Origin: Chrysomallon squamiferum
Taxonomy: Eukaryota > Mollusca > Gastropoda > Neomphalida > Peltospiridae
Assembly: GCA_012295275.1 (NCBI GenBank)
Contig: CM022672.1
Span: 26,525,930-26,578,429, forward strand
DNA length: 52,500 nucleotides
Direction: 5' to 3'
Numbering within the stretch: the stretch's first letter is position 1; each line of letters begins with the position of its first letter. The notes beneath the pieces were generated by a model. The model saw only the letters and a list, made by a program, of their open reading frames with translations. It ran no database searches and was not told the DNA's origin. Both the position numbers and the translations under genes were made by a program. Shown one piece after another: positions 1 to 12,095 of the stretch.

Positions 1-265
1 CAAAGAATGAAAAAGAAGAAAACGAAAAAATTAAACAGAATAAAAACCTAAGAAAAAAAAAAAAAAAAAGAAATGAAAGAAAAAAACACCCCAAAATAAA
101 GAAGAAAAATTAAAAAGAAAGAACGAGAGAGAGAAAAAGGTATCAAAGAAAGCGAGAAAAAGATAATGAAGAAGAAGAAGAAGAAGAAAAAAAAATTAAT
201 AAGAAGGAGTCAAAGTGAAGATGATAAATAGATGTTACGTAAACTCGTTACAAGATTTGATTGGT

Positions 266-303
<38 letters not shown>

Positions 304-1840
304 TAATAAAAAAGGTTCTAGTCCTGTCGGTTACTGGAATCTCTTGCTTTTCAGTCAGCATTCGTTGACGTCATCAGTGTGTGCATATTTTCACATCAAT
401 CTTATACTATTATTTAAATATCCCGAGAGCTGCAGTTAATGACGTCTAAACAGTACATGGGTTGTTCATTGATTCATAATATTGAAGTACATTTTATATC
501 CACGCTGATTCTGAGTTCCATGAAGATATCAAGGAAAAGGTTAAAACAGCGAGCAGAACTGCAGTGGAATGAAGCATTAAAAACTCACAATTCAGAATAT
601 TTTTTATACAAATAATCTTTAGGATTTAAATAATTTTATATGTGCATTACGTAATGATGATGCAAGAGAAGGTCCGCTTCCAAAAGAACAAAAGATACCA
701 TTACAAATTAGCAAGAAGTGATATTTTATTTATCTTCCTCGTAAACAGGAAAAAAAGAAAAATCTGTTATATACAAGCCGTAGAATACTGATACAGGAGG
801 TACAACACCTAGGACGAAAAATCTTCAGATACTGTTGTATGAAGTGTTGTTACTGTTGTTGTTGTTACTATTATTATTATTATTATTAACACAAAAAATT
901 AACCAAAATCAGAATGTGATATTATATTTATTTTGTAAGATATAAACCAAAACTTTAAAGTGTATTTTTTTTTTTCTCTTAAAAAAACAACAAAAAAAGA
1001 CAACGAAAAACAGGTCAGATAACGAAATAAAAATAAATACTTCTGGTACTACTATTACTAATGACATTTCTACAACAACTACTACCATTATTAGGACTAC
1101 AACTACTGCTACTGCTACTACTACTATTACTATTATTTCTGCTACTGCTGCTACCACTACTATCACTAATAAAGGCAATGCATACAGCATTGAAAACAAA
1201 CCACTGAATTTGTCTTGTTGATTCAAAATTTTATTTATTTATATTTTTATTTATTATTATTATTGCAAATATTGATTTCCTATGTACAAATAATCATCTA
1301 CAATTATTATACAGAGGATGCAAACGCAAATAAGAATTTTAAAATTAATATAAAAATATATTATTAAAATTGAGTAAATTTGAATGTTTACTGTACTGAA
1401 GACTACCAGAGTCTTAAAAACTGCATATTTATTTTTTCGTTTTCTATTTTCTAATTTATTTTTCACATAGAAATACGACCATTTTATTAACGACAAAACA
1501 AAACAAGTAAATAAAATAATAAACGTAAATAAATTATTAACGGTAAAAAAACAGAATTTACAAACACACCAGTTTAAAAAAGCACCACAATTCTGCCAAA
1601 TCTAAAAATTGTCGCGGGGGCAAAAAAAAAAAAAAAAAATAAAAAAAATAAAAATTATGAATAAAGAAAGTTTAACAAAAAACAACCACAGCATTAACAT
1701 TAAGTTGATTAACAAGAAAACAAACACTAAACCGCTCCAGGCATGGAAATCTATACACTGAATTGCAAGAAAAACCAGCCCCGATGTCGATAAAGCTACC
1801 GGTAAATCATGGATACATTATAGAGACGAAAATGGTCTAG
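1..1840. other. Upstream flank, no gene seen
   Basis: A very AT-rich stretch before the first recognised exon. It holds A-rich runs (most of 1-300, with a pure A run at about 267-296), a (TTA)n tract at about 868-888, an imperfect ACT/ACC triplet tract at about 1045-1171 and another A run near 1622-1640. A TGACGTCA (CRE-type) octamer lies at about 367-374. The open frames here are short and made of low-complexity residues, so none is taken as coding. It may contain distal promoter sequence or untranslated exons, which cannot be told from sequence alone. Confidence 0.5.
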
Positions 1841-2053
1841 ACTTTTGTGTACGAACGTCTCATTACATGCGGCGTTAGTGCGTCGAGGCGTTATGTTTAT
1901 CTTAACCCCGTTGTATATATTCGACTGGCGTGTCCTATCGCTCAGTTGCCAATCTATTGTTCAACAGGCAGGTCGGCGTATCGATCGCGTTTATTTTGAC
2001 GAGGATGGGCAATACATACGGGAACGGAGCATAGGAAAATACGAGCAGAAACC

Positions 2054-2089
2054 ATGCGAGAGAACACACACACACACAGTAGTCAGTGA
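2054..2089 (+). other. Upstream ORF 1 in the putative 5' leader
   Basis: ATG in a favourable ACCATGC context opens an 11-codon frame ending in TGA. The middle of the frame is a short (CA)n tract encoding alternating Thr/His, so repeat-length changes would alter its length and frame. It is out of frame with the main ATG at 2154. Its role depends on whether this stretch is present in the mature mRNA, which is not known. Confidence 0.3.
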
Positions 2090-2090
2090 C

Positions 2091-2123
2091 ATGGCAGAGA
2101 ACGGGAGGAAACGCGCGGTGTGA
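2091..2123 (+). other. Upstream ORF 2 in the putative 5' leader
   Basis: A 10-codon frame (MAENGRKRAV) starting one base after the stop codon of the preceding upstream ORF and ending in TGA. It is in frame with the main start at 2154 and separated from it by that stop. If transcribed, it could reduce or regulate initiation at 2154. Confidence 0.3.
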
Positions 2124-2153
2124 GGACGGTTTCACGCGCAGACGGCGGTTACC

Positions 2154-2316
2154 ATGAATCGCGCCTTCATTCAGCGGTTGTGCTTTCTCGTTCCGTTCGC
2201 ATCCCTAGTGCCCATCGTCCACTCCGCTAATCTGACATACACGGAAGTTACCAGTCCGGTTTTGGGACACACCAGGATTTCGGATGGAACAATATTATGG
2301 GGCGGATTACCGCAAG
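2154..2316 (+). CDS. PROM1-like: Prominin-like protein, coding exon 1 (start and signal peptide)
   Basis: First coding exon, residues 1-54 plus the first base of codon 55. The ATG is preceded by ACC and by an in-frame stop 30 bases upstream. Residues 1-25 form a typical signal peptide: short basic start (Asn-Arg), hydrophobic core around residues 9-22, likely cleavage after the Ser-Ala at 24-25. A glycosylation sequon (Asn26-Leu-Thr) follows at once, fitting an extracellular N-terminus. The exon ends CGCAAG/GTGAGT, a strong donor in phase 1, which matches the phase of the acceptor at 29563. Prominins are cholesterol-binding pentaspan glycoproteins of plasma-membrane protrusions and are needed for photoreceptor membrane organisation in vertebrates and flies. 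Family membership rests on the later exons; this one alone is not diagnostic. PROM1 and PROM2 cannot be told apart in an invertebrate, so the symbol marks family only. Confidence 0.75.
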
Positions 2317-3299
2317 GTGAGTTTTGTCTTTGCTGGGGATCATCTTGGTTTGTTTGTGTTATTATTACTGTTTATTATTGTTGTTGTTGTCCCCTGTATC
2401 GCGTTTCAGTCGGACTGCTGATCGGTTTATTGGAATTCGTAGATTAATACGCTGCAACCAGTGTACGAAAAAAATGAATAAAGTCTACTAGTACTGCACG
2501 CGTCTTCAACTATTATACTAATTTTTAAATAACATTTTTTACCATCCATGTTATGCATTAAGTCATTAATTTTAGTTTCTGTCGAAGACGTATATATATA
2601 TATTGGATTGGTTATTATCGTACGATCCGCTGTGACGACACAGTCCGCGCACAAAGAAATAACAACGCCACAATACCAGTATCAGTTGTATAAAACAGTT
2701 AAATAAATAACATAATACATACAAATTGCAGCAACGAAATCAATATAAACAGCGCTGTATTAATATATAAGCTTAAGGCCGTAAACGCCGAAGAGTCGTA
2801 TCTGAATTTCATTTGTTATTCTGTAACACGGTCTGAATTCAGTATCGGCAGTTCCCTTGTGTCAGCGTCTCGCTATATCAGTTTTACTCAAAATTTACAA
2901 CACCATCATATTTCGAATGTTTTAACACCAGTTAAATATCTCAGACCATTTTTACAGCTTTACCATCTGCGAAATTTTTCTATTGTATATATATATATAC
3001 TATTTTTTATCATTTCATACGTTAAAATAGATTTTTTTTTTCGTACCATAATTATTTCGCGCCAAGATCAAAGGACACCAGAGTAAATAGTCGTAATATT
3101 TAATTGTTGTGATGTGAAATTTGACAGAAAACTGTAATAATAATAGAAAATGATAGGGTGGTAGATATAATACAGTATATCATGTCCTATTTAATTTGTA
3201 ATATGTAAAATCTGCTGCCACGATTAAATACAGTTTAGTGTTAATACGTTGATCGATGAATTCACCCATCCTTGAACACAGGTGTGAATTGTATGTATG

Positions 3300-3545
3300 C
3301 ACTTTGGTACTTACGATAAGTATTTGTATGTATGTATTTATATATGCATATATGAATGTATATGTATTTGTATGTGTCAGTGTTTATATATATGTATGTG
3401 TGTTAAGTTATAACACACACATATATATTCACATTTATACACAAACATATATATATATATATTTATACGTATATGTGTATGTGTTTTTGAAAATATATAT
3501 ATGTATGTGTGTGTATATATATATAGGGTATGTGTGTTTGTTAAC
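3300..3545. repeat. TA/TG/TATG-rich microsatellite cluster
   Basis: Mixed TATG, TATA and TGTG short repeats with a CACACATATATA segment near 3412-3430. Reading frames through it give only Tyr/Val/Cys/Ile low-complexity peptides and are not coding. Confidence 0.8.
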
Positions 3546-4016
3546 ATAACGTAAAATTCTTTACTAACGCAAAGTCATTCACTTTTTATATTTTTACGAA
3601 CAAATATAATCATTATATTGCACTGTAATTATATATAGTTTTCGTTGTATCCTCGTTCCATGTTTTCTAATGTAATTACACATCAGTACGTGAACGCAGT
3701 AGAAAGCTCGTTGTCAGGATTCCCCAAATCTTCGGCTGATCTAATCAGCATTGGTTACGTCATGGGGTAGATTACGATTGGTGCTTACGTCACCTCTGTA
3801 ATACCAATAGAAACACGCCTGATTGTAAACAAACTCATGACGACTATTCATTTCTTGTTAACTCGTGATGTTCATCATTGTGCTAGGTCGGTAGGTCCTG
3901 GCATTCTGTTCATAACTATTTATGCAATAAACAAACAAATGTATATATTCGCACACTAACTCAGGTGTTTACATACTTATATATGTACATACATACACAT
4001 ATATAGAGATACATAA

Positions 4017-4140
4017 ATAAATATATATATATATATATATATAATATAATATAATATAATATAATATAATATAATATAATATAATATAATATAATATAAT
4101 ATAATATAATATATATGTGTGTATATATATATATATATAA
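4017..4140. repeat. (AT)n - (ATAAT)n - (AT)n compound microsatellite
   Basis: A pure pentamer array ATAAT of about 14 units (around 4041-4109) sits between two (AT)n tracts. The change from dinucleotide to pentanucleotide and back is clear by eye. Confidence 0.9.
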
Positions 4141-4215
4141 TTATATGCAAACACAAATACAGTCATATAAAATTTGTGTATTTCTGGAAAGTGGTGGATA
4201 AACAAAATGAAACTC

Positions 4216-4216
<1 letters not shown>

Positions 4217-4263
<47 letters not shown>

Positions 4264-4294
4264 TGTGTGTATGTGTGTGTGTGTGTGTATGTGC
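4217..4294. repeat. (GT)n microsatellite
   Basis: A GT array of about 78 bases interrupted by a few GTAT units. Confidence 0.9.
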
Positions 4295-5089
4295 AAACAA
4301 AAGATAAAAAAAAAGATATAAAAACAAGTAAAAACGTGTTAAATCTTTAGCCCACTAAACGAGTCTTGTTAAAGGGATTGTCTCGGTGTAACAAACAATC
4401 AGATAATTAACCTCTGTACACTCTCCCTGCCTATCGCACGCTGGGGAAATAGGTCGAGAAAACTGTGTGTGAAAGCGTTGGTAATGTTGTTTCAGCTTGT
4501 ATTAACGTCTGGAATGGCCCAAACAAGCTAGAAAATAAAACCGTTACGTTGCACAGATTTCTATTCTGTTACAGCAGACTTTTACAAACTGTGAAACATG
4601 TATGATGGTTCCTTTGTTCACACGCACATGCACAGACTGGACACGTATGTGGGGGGGTCTATTTATATGTCTGTATATATGCTTATCTTTTTCAGTACTA
4701 TGAAAATACAGCAAGATATAAAAAGATATTTATTTATAAATGTTTATTGCATGTGTTTCTATAGATTATGTATTCACACATGCACACGCGTACGTACGTA
4801 AGTACACACATACATAATTAAATATATACATGCACCACCTTAACCATAAATAAATACTGCAAGCATCCGTAAACGCATATCCCACAATGCAGTAAACAGT
4901 ATCGGAACTTCAGAAATGAAACATGAACAAAACAAACAACAATGGTTTAGAGTGATGGATGCACAGATAACGGTAACAACTGTTTTACTGTATTAAATGG
5001 AACAAAGAAAGAAAGAAAAACCTTTATTAATTATCATTCGGTTCTCAGAACACAGCTGTTACCAGTAAATCACATAATCTGTTTTAACA

Positions 5090-5500
5090 CAGCCTAAGCA
5101 GCTTGCTAAACCATTAATTAGATCAGCATAATATATTTACTGTACGACTAGTTAGACTAGTATGAGTAGTTTGTTCCTCTAGTTGGATCACAAGTAGGAC
5201 TATTACGAAGCTAAATGGATCGTTGGTAAGAAAATTACTGGGTTTGTTGTTGGATCATCATAAAATTGTATTTAATTAGATAATTAGTAAAACAAAGCTA
5301 GTTAAACCATTAATAAGAATATTACTAAGTTAGTTAAATCGCTAATAAGACCATTATTAAGATAGTTAGAACCCTATTACTAAACTAGTATGAACACTAG
5401 CAAAACTATTAATGAACTAGTTAAGCCATTAGTAAGTTCCCCTAGCAAGACTGGTTCCCAGCTGTTTATCCCGCTTGCTATGTTATTAGTAAGACGAGTA
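5090..5500. repeat. Degenerate minisatellite built on CTAGTTA / ATTAATAAGA
   Basis: Short motifs such as CTAGTTA, AAACCATTA and TAATAAGA recur in the same order at roughly 20-35 base intervals across about 400 bases, with much divergence between copies. It appears to be an old tandem array. The unit length is not sharp and needs a self-dotplot. Confidence 0.45.
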
Positions 5501-6539
5501 CAACCAGATCATAACCACTACACGCGTAGAAGACACTGGAACAGGAAAACATAATCCAGTGGCTGCATCAAACAGATTATTGGAAATACTTTTTTTATCT
5601 CCAGGTTATTGGCTAATAACAGGCAGATGAACTGGGTCGTAACATGGCAAACATTAAGTTGTTAACAATATTTTACATTTTGTTTATTGCAGTTACTGCA
5701 TTGGCATTTTTTAGTTTGAATTTGTACAACATAATGTCATATTAATTAAATTTAAAAGAAAAGAAAATTAAGACGGTGATGACAACAAAAACAACAACAA
5801 CAACAACAACAATAATAATAATTGTAATAAAAGTAAAAATATTTTACGTTAAAAAATTACAATCGTAAAAGCAAATTAAAATACACGTGACACGGAAATA
5901 ATCGATCTTACGGAAATAACCGAACATGATATTTTAACTGTTCCCATTATATCGCTGCACTGCCTATTACGGTGGTAATATTGCTTTACAGTTATTAATC
6001 AATTAGCCAGTAATATATTATTGTTCGCTTCTTTACGTGAGTTGAAACAATTTGGGGAATTTGTTTTTATCACTGGTAGTCACCTGGACGACAGTGGACA
6101 TAAAACATCACTGTGACAAGTTTTAACCAGTCTGTATTGTGCACAGTATCCGAGTATTCGGTAAAATATTAGTCAATAGCAATCAGGAAACTGTGTCGTC
6201 TGCTCGTATCGGTTTAGTTTGAGAGAAAAGAGTAGCTGTAGAAATTTCAAATACACTCGTTAGATGTGAAACACCATCGGCGTAGAGATGCGATCTTGGT
6301 ACCCGGCAGTCTTAAGGTAATATTATTAGCCAAATGAACCCTGGATTATGTAACGAGAAATAACCATGGCTGCGAGCAGACAAAAATACACAATTTTACA
6401 CTTTAGCTTATCCAGTTTACATAACTGTGATTGGGTAAAATATATAGAAGGGATTCAACAGAAGTGTATTTGTCTTCTGTGCAAGGAACTGGTTTTTTTT
6501 ACAGGATTAGGAAAAAAAAGTGAGAGTGTAACACAGGAC

Positions 6540-6860
6540 AGTAGTATGCATTAGAAAGAGACCACGTCACCAGTCTTTAACACCGCTGTGGCGATCTCGG
6601 CTTGCATCAGTGCTGACTGACACCACTGCATATTAATACGCACGAGAGTTAATAAACAAACGCGAAACGAGGTCGCTTACAGCATCGTGCAAACATTAAA
6701 ACCGACTCGTCTGACATGCCGGTAATGCCGTGAGCCAGATATTGGAAAATCGCACTGGTGTGTGTTTGTTGTGACTTTTGAAGAATACATCAGAAAATGT
6801 CACGCCATCGTGCAGTCAGGGGGAACGTGCAATTAGTGACAGTTGTGCAGCAGCATTTCA
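6540..6860. promoter_or_regulatory. Non-repetitive, CpG-containing intronic block
   Basis: A stretch of balanced base composition with many CpGs in a sequence otherwise dominated by A/T and simple repeats. No long ORF or transposon end is visible. Such islands in long first introns are often conserved regulatory DNA, but conservation cannot be judged here. Confidence 0.2.
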
Positions 6861-6965
6861 CTGTGAAATATTAATGAAACGCCGCACGCTATCTTAGAAA
6901 CATAATGCAATTAATTTGTCACTGGTGTTTTGTTAAATTGAATTATAGCATTTAAAAAAGAAAAG

Positions 6966-6995
<30 letters not shown>
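6966..6995. repeat. Poly(A) tract
   Basis: Run of about 30 A with A/G-rich sequence on its 5' side. Confidence 0.9.
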
Positions 6996-6998
<3 letters not shown>

Positions 6999-7389
6999 TG
7001 GAAATAAGTAAAAATGAAAAAAAGAGGCAAATTGTTTGTCTATCCAAACAATATAAAATAATTTATGTTTTCTTAATTCTTATTAATAATTTAAATTTTT
7101 CAATAAACGAGAACGTAAAAGACATCGTCAGTACAACAATAGCTATGTTTACTGTATTATATAACAGTCTGCGTTTGTCATGCACTGACACACATCTTGT
7201 ACACAATGAACTCAAATATCGGTATTTTACATTTGAACGTGCGGGAAGAAATAAATAAATGATGGGACTACTTTTTACCCTTTCGGCGTAGGAATTTCAA
7301 ACGACATCATCCCGTGTAGTAACTTTTATTAATCTTTAATAGTAAAATATAACTTTGCATGTCTGTCTTTTCTTCCTAGCTAAATGTAT

Positions 7390-7449
7390 GTCTAATAAAA
7401 AAATAAAATAATAATAAAAATAAAATAAAATAAAATAAAATAAAATAAT
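7390..7449. repeat. (AAAAT)n microsatellite
   Basis: Pentamer TAAAA repeated about seven times (7415-7449) after a looser AAT-rich lead-in. Confidence 0.85.
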
Positions 7450-7559
7450 TTTTTTTTTATAAAAACATAGCACTGTGACAGTAATTTTTATCGCTTGGTG
7501 TGATGCTTCGCTCTGGTGAGTTAACCTGCTCGCTAAATGACTCACTCAGGTAACCTGTT

Positions 7560-7700
7560 TGGATAGGCTGAGAACGAAGACTCACTCTTAACCGATACAA
7601 CTCATTTATGATTCAAACCCGTGTTTGTATCAGGACAAAGAAGATGACGTGTCCTGACTCGAAATCGGATGCCCGATCTTACGATCCAAAGCTGTTTTAT
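7560..7700 (-). mobile_element. Possible tRNA-derived SINE remnant (weak)
   Basis: Read on the minus strand, 7700 to 7560 contains GATTTCGAGTC, close to the RNA polymerase III B box, and a second GGTTTGAATC about 50-60 bases further on. No convincing A box was found, so this could be a 5'-damaged SINE or chance. Confidence 0.2.
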
Positions 7701-7864
7701 TTTTCCTTTGTTGCGATTACTTCCCATCGTCAATAAAGCCATCGATTTCTGTTTGTCAAGTGGAAATCTTGTACTTGTGAAGTAAATTTTCGAATTTGAC
7801 ATTTTTACACTTAACGACTGGCGACGAATTATTTTTCAAATTGATGTCTTGGTTTGTACTGGTT

Positions 7865-7865
7865 A

Positions 7866-7896
<31 letters not shown>

Positions 7897-7905
7897 TTTT
7901 TTTTT
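7865..7905. repeat. (TTA)n microsatellite followed by poly(T)
   Basis: About ten TTA units, then a run of T. Confidence 0.85.
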
Positions 7906-9130
7906 ATATGACTTACACGTCTGGTTATGTCTGTAATGATTAAACTTAGGGCGTGAAAGGTTGCGTGGTCAGTCCTCACAGCGGACGTGATTCGTCGAGC
8001 ATGTTTTGACTCTGGTTTATTACTGGACAGAAGTAATCACGTGATATTTCGAATTCGTTCTTGACATATCTCGTGACAGCTTCGCGACTATGACGTCATT
8101 CTGAAGAGACAACTTACATCAAGTGCCTCTACAACAATTACGAATCCACGAACATAACTGGGATCTTTTGTTTTTTTCCCCATCATTTATTTTGCAAACA
8201 ATAAGGCTTTTAGTAAAACCATGCAAGAAAACCAGGCGACACTGCTAAGGTAAACTATCTTGCAAAGCTTCTGTCAGTTCTTTATGTGAATTCTTGTTGT
8301 TTTTATTACAAAGACACAATGAAACAAAGTTTTTCTTGCAAAATATAAATTACCATGCATACAACTATATCCGCAACAACATAAAGAAACAATACGTAGA
8401 AATCGTTTTAATACGAAATAACACAAAACAAACAAAAAAATCTTTCTGAAACTGAGTATAAGAAATATTTATCTTTTTTCGAAATGTATTGAATCTAAAA
8501 CAATTAGTTGTAAAAGATTTTCTGAAAGCAAGAATACTTTTTTTGGAACCGAACACGATAAAACAAGATGGCTTTATCCTTGGTATTGTATTAAAAACAA
8601 CAGATGTAGCTGAGAGATTTATTTTTAAAAAGCAAGACGGATTTTTAATAACAATGCCTGTGAAAATCTGTTGCTGACACGTTTGATAATAATACTGGCT
8701 TTGTTCTTTTTCAAACTCTTTTTATTTTCTTTCCTGTTATATGGGTTTTTGATTCACCAAGCATTGATTTTATTTTCTGTTTTTTTGTTTTATCAGAGCT
8801 TAGGTCAGGATTTGTGTTTAATTAGCTGCAGATTCAGACCTCTTCGTTGCACCCTTTTGGCTGTTTCCAATTCTGGCTAAAGAAAAAAGAGGGATCGTTA
8901 AATTTATCTCTATTTTCGTTTCCTAGACGAGTGAGAGATTACATACACAGGCAGACAGAGAGAGACTAAAATTCAGCAGGTAGATAGTTAGGAAGACAGC
9001 ACTGTTAAATAAGAGAAAGGAAAGAGGTAGATTTAAAAAATAGAAAAAAAGAAATAGAAGCTACATGCAAGAAAATAACTGAGAAAGAAACAAACGAAAA
9101 GACAGAGAAATGAGAAAGAAACAAACGTAA

Positions 9131-9446
<316 letters not shown>

Positions 9447-9482
9447 GAAGAGTTCTACAAATTAGACACTAATTCAGATAAC

Positions 9483-9767
9483 CTAGAATCTAAGTCTGTT
9501 GTACTTATTTGATTCTGTTTTTGGCAGAATAAATTCTGAAGTTTTTTGTTTCTGAACTGAGGGTAGTGTTGACGAAACATATGGCTGCACTACTCTCAAA
9601 TTACACTTAGTCTGTGGACAAAATGCTTTTAGAACAACCACACTACTCACACCTTGGGCTGCTTGGTCTTTCAAGTACCCAGAATCGATCAGCTCTAACA
9701 TTTCCAAACAAAACTGATTTGTTGTTCCGACCTTTATAGAAATATGTTTCACAATTTCAGACATCAC
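9483..9767 (-). other. Uncharacterised 94-codon antisense ORF in intron 1
   Basis: An open frame from ATG (9767) to stop (9483) on the strand opposite the host gene. Unlike nearly all other open frames here, its product is not low complexity: it has a mixed amino-acid composition, three cysteines and a Lys/Arg/Asn-rich tail, with no clear signal peptide or membrane segment. I do not recognise the family. It could be a remnant of a transposon protein or a retrocopy, or open by chance. No splice sites or promoter were identified. Confidence 0.15.
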
Positions 9768-10179
9768 TTAATCGGTTTGGTGAAGGATGAAACAAAAACA
9801 TGGAAACTTTATTATTTACAAAATCCGAACTAGAAGCACAGAATTAATGTACTTTTTAAGTGTAGGCGTTTTGATGTTTAGTTAAGTGTGTTTGTTAAAC
9901 CTTTTGGAGGTTGTTGAGTTGTGTTACGTAAGAAGCTCTCTAACTGTGTCGTAACAAATGGTAGTCATAATTAAATACAGAGTTTAGGATTCCTTGTGAA
10001 GTAAACATCCACACCCACAGATACCCAAACACGTACAGAAAAATGCATACAGATACACAAACTCATTTTGTATTCATAGATGACGTTCATTTTGCTTTAC
10101 ATATATAGATCTGGTTTTGGTTTTTAAGTACACACTAGTTTCTATATGTAATATACGTTACATAATATTTTTCTGCAGG

Positions 10180-10300
10180 GTCTGTGAGTGGGGTCCAGCG
10201 GGTTCTTTGTTCCTGAGCCCAAGAGCTAAGAAGGAGCCCACAGCAATCTTGAGAGCAATCTCAGTAGAAGCACTTTCTACTACCCTCAGCTCGACATACA
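10180..10300 (+). other. Unclassified higher-complexity segment in intron 1
   Basis: After a TTTCTGCAG that resembles a splice acceptor there are about 110 bases of balanced composition with an open frame containing EWGPAGSLFLSP. No matching donor was seen, and the frame runs into a CA repeat. It may be a piece of a dispersed repeat or an unused exon-like sequence; the product is not recognised. Confidence 0.15.
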
Positions 10301-11023
10301 CTTACATTCACACACACACAAACATCACTATACTTATCACACCACTCGTACTTCTTTTTATTAGTATTTATCATTAATTACTAAGCCTAGTTTACATGCA
10401 GATTAACTGGACATGAAATCCTCTCAATTTTGAGAAAAATCTTTGCCTGCCTCGGGGCTACAAAGGGGTCTTTTACCACCTTGCAAAGTTTCTCCTGGAG
10501 GTCCTGTTTTTCATATACGTAACAAACTGACAGTTTTCGTATGTCGCGTATTTAAAGATGTTCACCACCAGCGCAGTCAGTATTTTTCATTTGTAACGTA
10601 AAACCTCACGTACATAGTATTTAAATCTAAGAACTATAATCTACGAACTATAAATTCAAAACGTTACATTTTATTTCGCTAGTGAACCATTTCTCAAGGA
10701 TCTGGCCATTAATTAGTGCCAGAAAGCTTGCTACCTACTACTTATTAATATGTGTATGTGCCTTGACCTTTCAAATACGTTTTAAATCCATTATGTGAAA
10801 TGAAGACATTTTGTAGAAGTTGATTGTTTACCACACTGTGTATGTACTAGAATATATCATGTTACCGTGGCAACAAGTGAAATGCCACACCCAACGTTTT
10901 AAATAAAAATAAAGAAAAAGAAAATATAGAAATAATTTTAACAATGCATGAACTGCAAATATGGATGAAAAATGATAATAAGTTAATATTTAGTTATTAA
11001 TGTTTCTTCTTAATTAATTAATA

Positions 11024-11105
11024 CATCATTATCATCATCAGCATCATGATCAATATCATCATCAGCAGCATCATGATCAATATCATCATCATCATCACCA
11101 TCATT
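11024..11105. repeat. (ATC)n triplet repeat
   Basis: Imperfect CATCAT/ATCATC array with CAG and GATCAAT interruptions, itself internally duplicated (the CATCATGATCAATATCATC segment occurs twice). Confidence 0.85.
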
Positions 11106-11306
11106 TTTATATAAATAAATTAAAATCCACGGTTTTATTTCAGTGGAAACAGTAAACTGATGTCTCATTTCTCACAGATAACTTCAAAGACTTGGGTTCG
11201 AGTCAAACGTAACGATTAAATAACTATGAAATATGACACGAGAAACGAGCCTTTGTTACTACATGCAAACTGTTACTGATTAAGAGCAACAGTAGTGTTT
11301 GTTATG

Positions 11307-11517
11307 TATCTTCAAACATAAATGAAGGTTTTTGATAATCCAATTGGAACACATACAAACACACACACACAAATACAAACAAATAAATAAAATATGTGTG
11401 TGTGTATAATATATTCACACACACACACACACATTTTTTATTTTCATTTATCGATTTTGTGTGCGTGCGTGTGTATGTGTTCCAGTTGGATTATCAGAAA
11501 CCTTCATTTATGTTTGA

Positions 11518-11522
<5 letters not shown>
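11307..11522. repeat. 216-bp near-perfect palindrome (hairpin element)
   Basis: The left 50 bases (11307-11356, starting TATCTTCAAACATAAATG) are the reverse complement of the right 50 bases (11473-11522) at 48 of 50 positions. The inner part keeps the symmetry: CA-rich sequence on the left answers TG-rich on the right, with the centre near an AATATATT at 11408-11415. In RNA transcribed from the plus strand both arm mismatches are U-G wobbles, so the outer stem would be fully paired. A foldback of this size is typical of hairpin-type MITEs or inverted-duplication events. No target-site duplication was resolved, because TA-rich repeats abut the right end. Confidence 0.85.
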
Positions 11523-11551
<29 letters not shown>

Positions 11552-11575
11552 CTATATATATATGTATGTATGTAT
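11519..11575. repeat. (TA)n / (TATG)n microsatellite
   Basis: Pure TA run abutting the right end of the palindrome, followed by a few TATG units. Confidence 0.85.
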
Positions 11576-11954
11576 GCTATATCTATACAGTATCTCCAAT
11601 AATAAACAGATGGACATCAGCATTCATGTACTGAAAAATTCAACCAATATCAACAACATAAAAATCGTTAAAACAAAATTACTGGGTTTTTAAATATTTT
11701 TTTTTTATAGTATTGACTCTCCTTTCTTTCAATGGAATTAATTGCTGATAATTATACACTGTATTTATCAGAAAAAGTATCAAGTGTTATTGCCCTCTAA
11801 TAATATGTCTGTCTTTACACAACAGTATTTAGTGTGCGTATGTTTGGGTGTGAAAACGTAGATAGTTTGTATGTTTTAATATGATTGTTCATAATATATA
11901 ACAAGATGGTCAGAATGGGCGTTGGCTGCAATTGTCTCCTTTTTTTCTGCGTCA

Positions 11955-12051
11955 ACAACTACAATAATAAAAAAGAACAACAACAGCAACAACACCACCA
12001 TCACCACCACAATTAACAACAACAACAATAGCAACAAAAAATTTAGTAGTA

Positions 12052-12084
<33 letters not shown>

Positions 12085-12095
12085 TAATAATAAAA
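11955..12095. repeat. AAC/AAT triplet-rich tract
   Basis: Imperfect AAC, ACC and AAT triplets ending in a pure (AAT)n of about 10 units. It gives Asn/Thr runs on one strand and Leu runs on the other; neither is coding. Confidence 0.8.

Larger units (their letters stand above)
1845..2153 (+). promoter_or_regulatory. Putative promoter / 5' leader of the prominin-like gene
   Basis: This block has more G+C and CpG than its surroundings and runs directly into the initiator ATG at 2154. A stop codon (TGA, 2121-2123) in frame with that ATG lies 30 bases upstream, which supports 2154 as the true start. Two short upstream ORFs precede it: 2054-2089 (ACCATGC context, crossing a short CA repeat) and 2091-2123. 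No clear TATA box was identified and the transcription start is unknown, so the boundary between promoter and leader is a guess. A 5' leader exon spliced from further upstream is also possible. Confidence 0.4.

Noticed and set aside
6366-6554. 62-codon frame starting ACCATGG
   Set aside because: Good start context, but the peptide is short, unrecognised and in unremarkable intron sequence; no splice or promoter support.
11130-11215. GGGTTCGAGTC with an upstream CAGTGG as a SINE head
   Set aside because: The B box is good, but the A-box region is poor and there is no recognisable body or tail; left as chance or a very old remnant.
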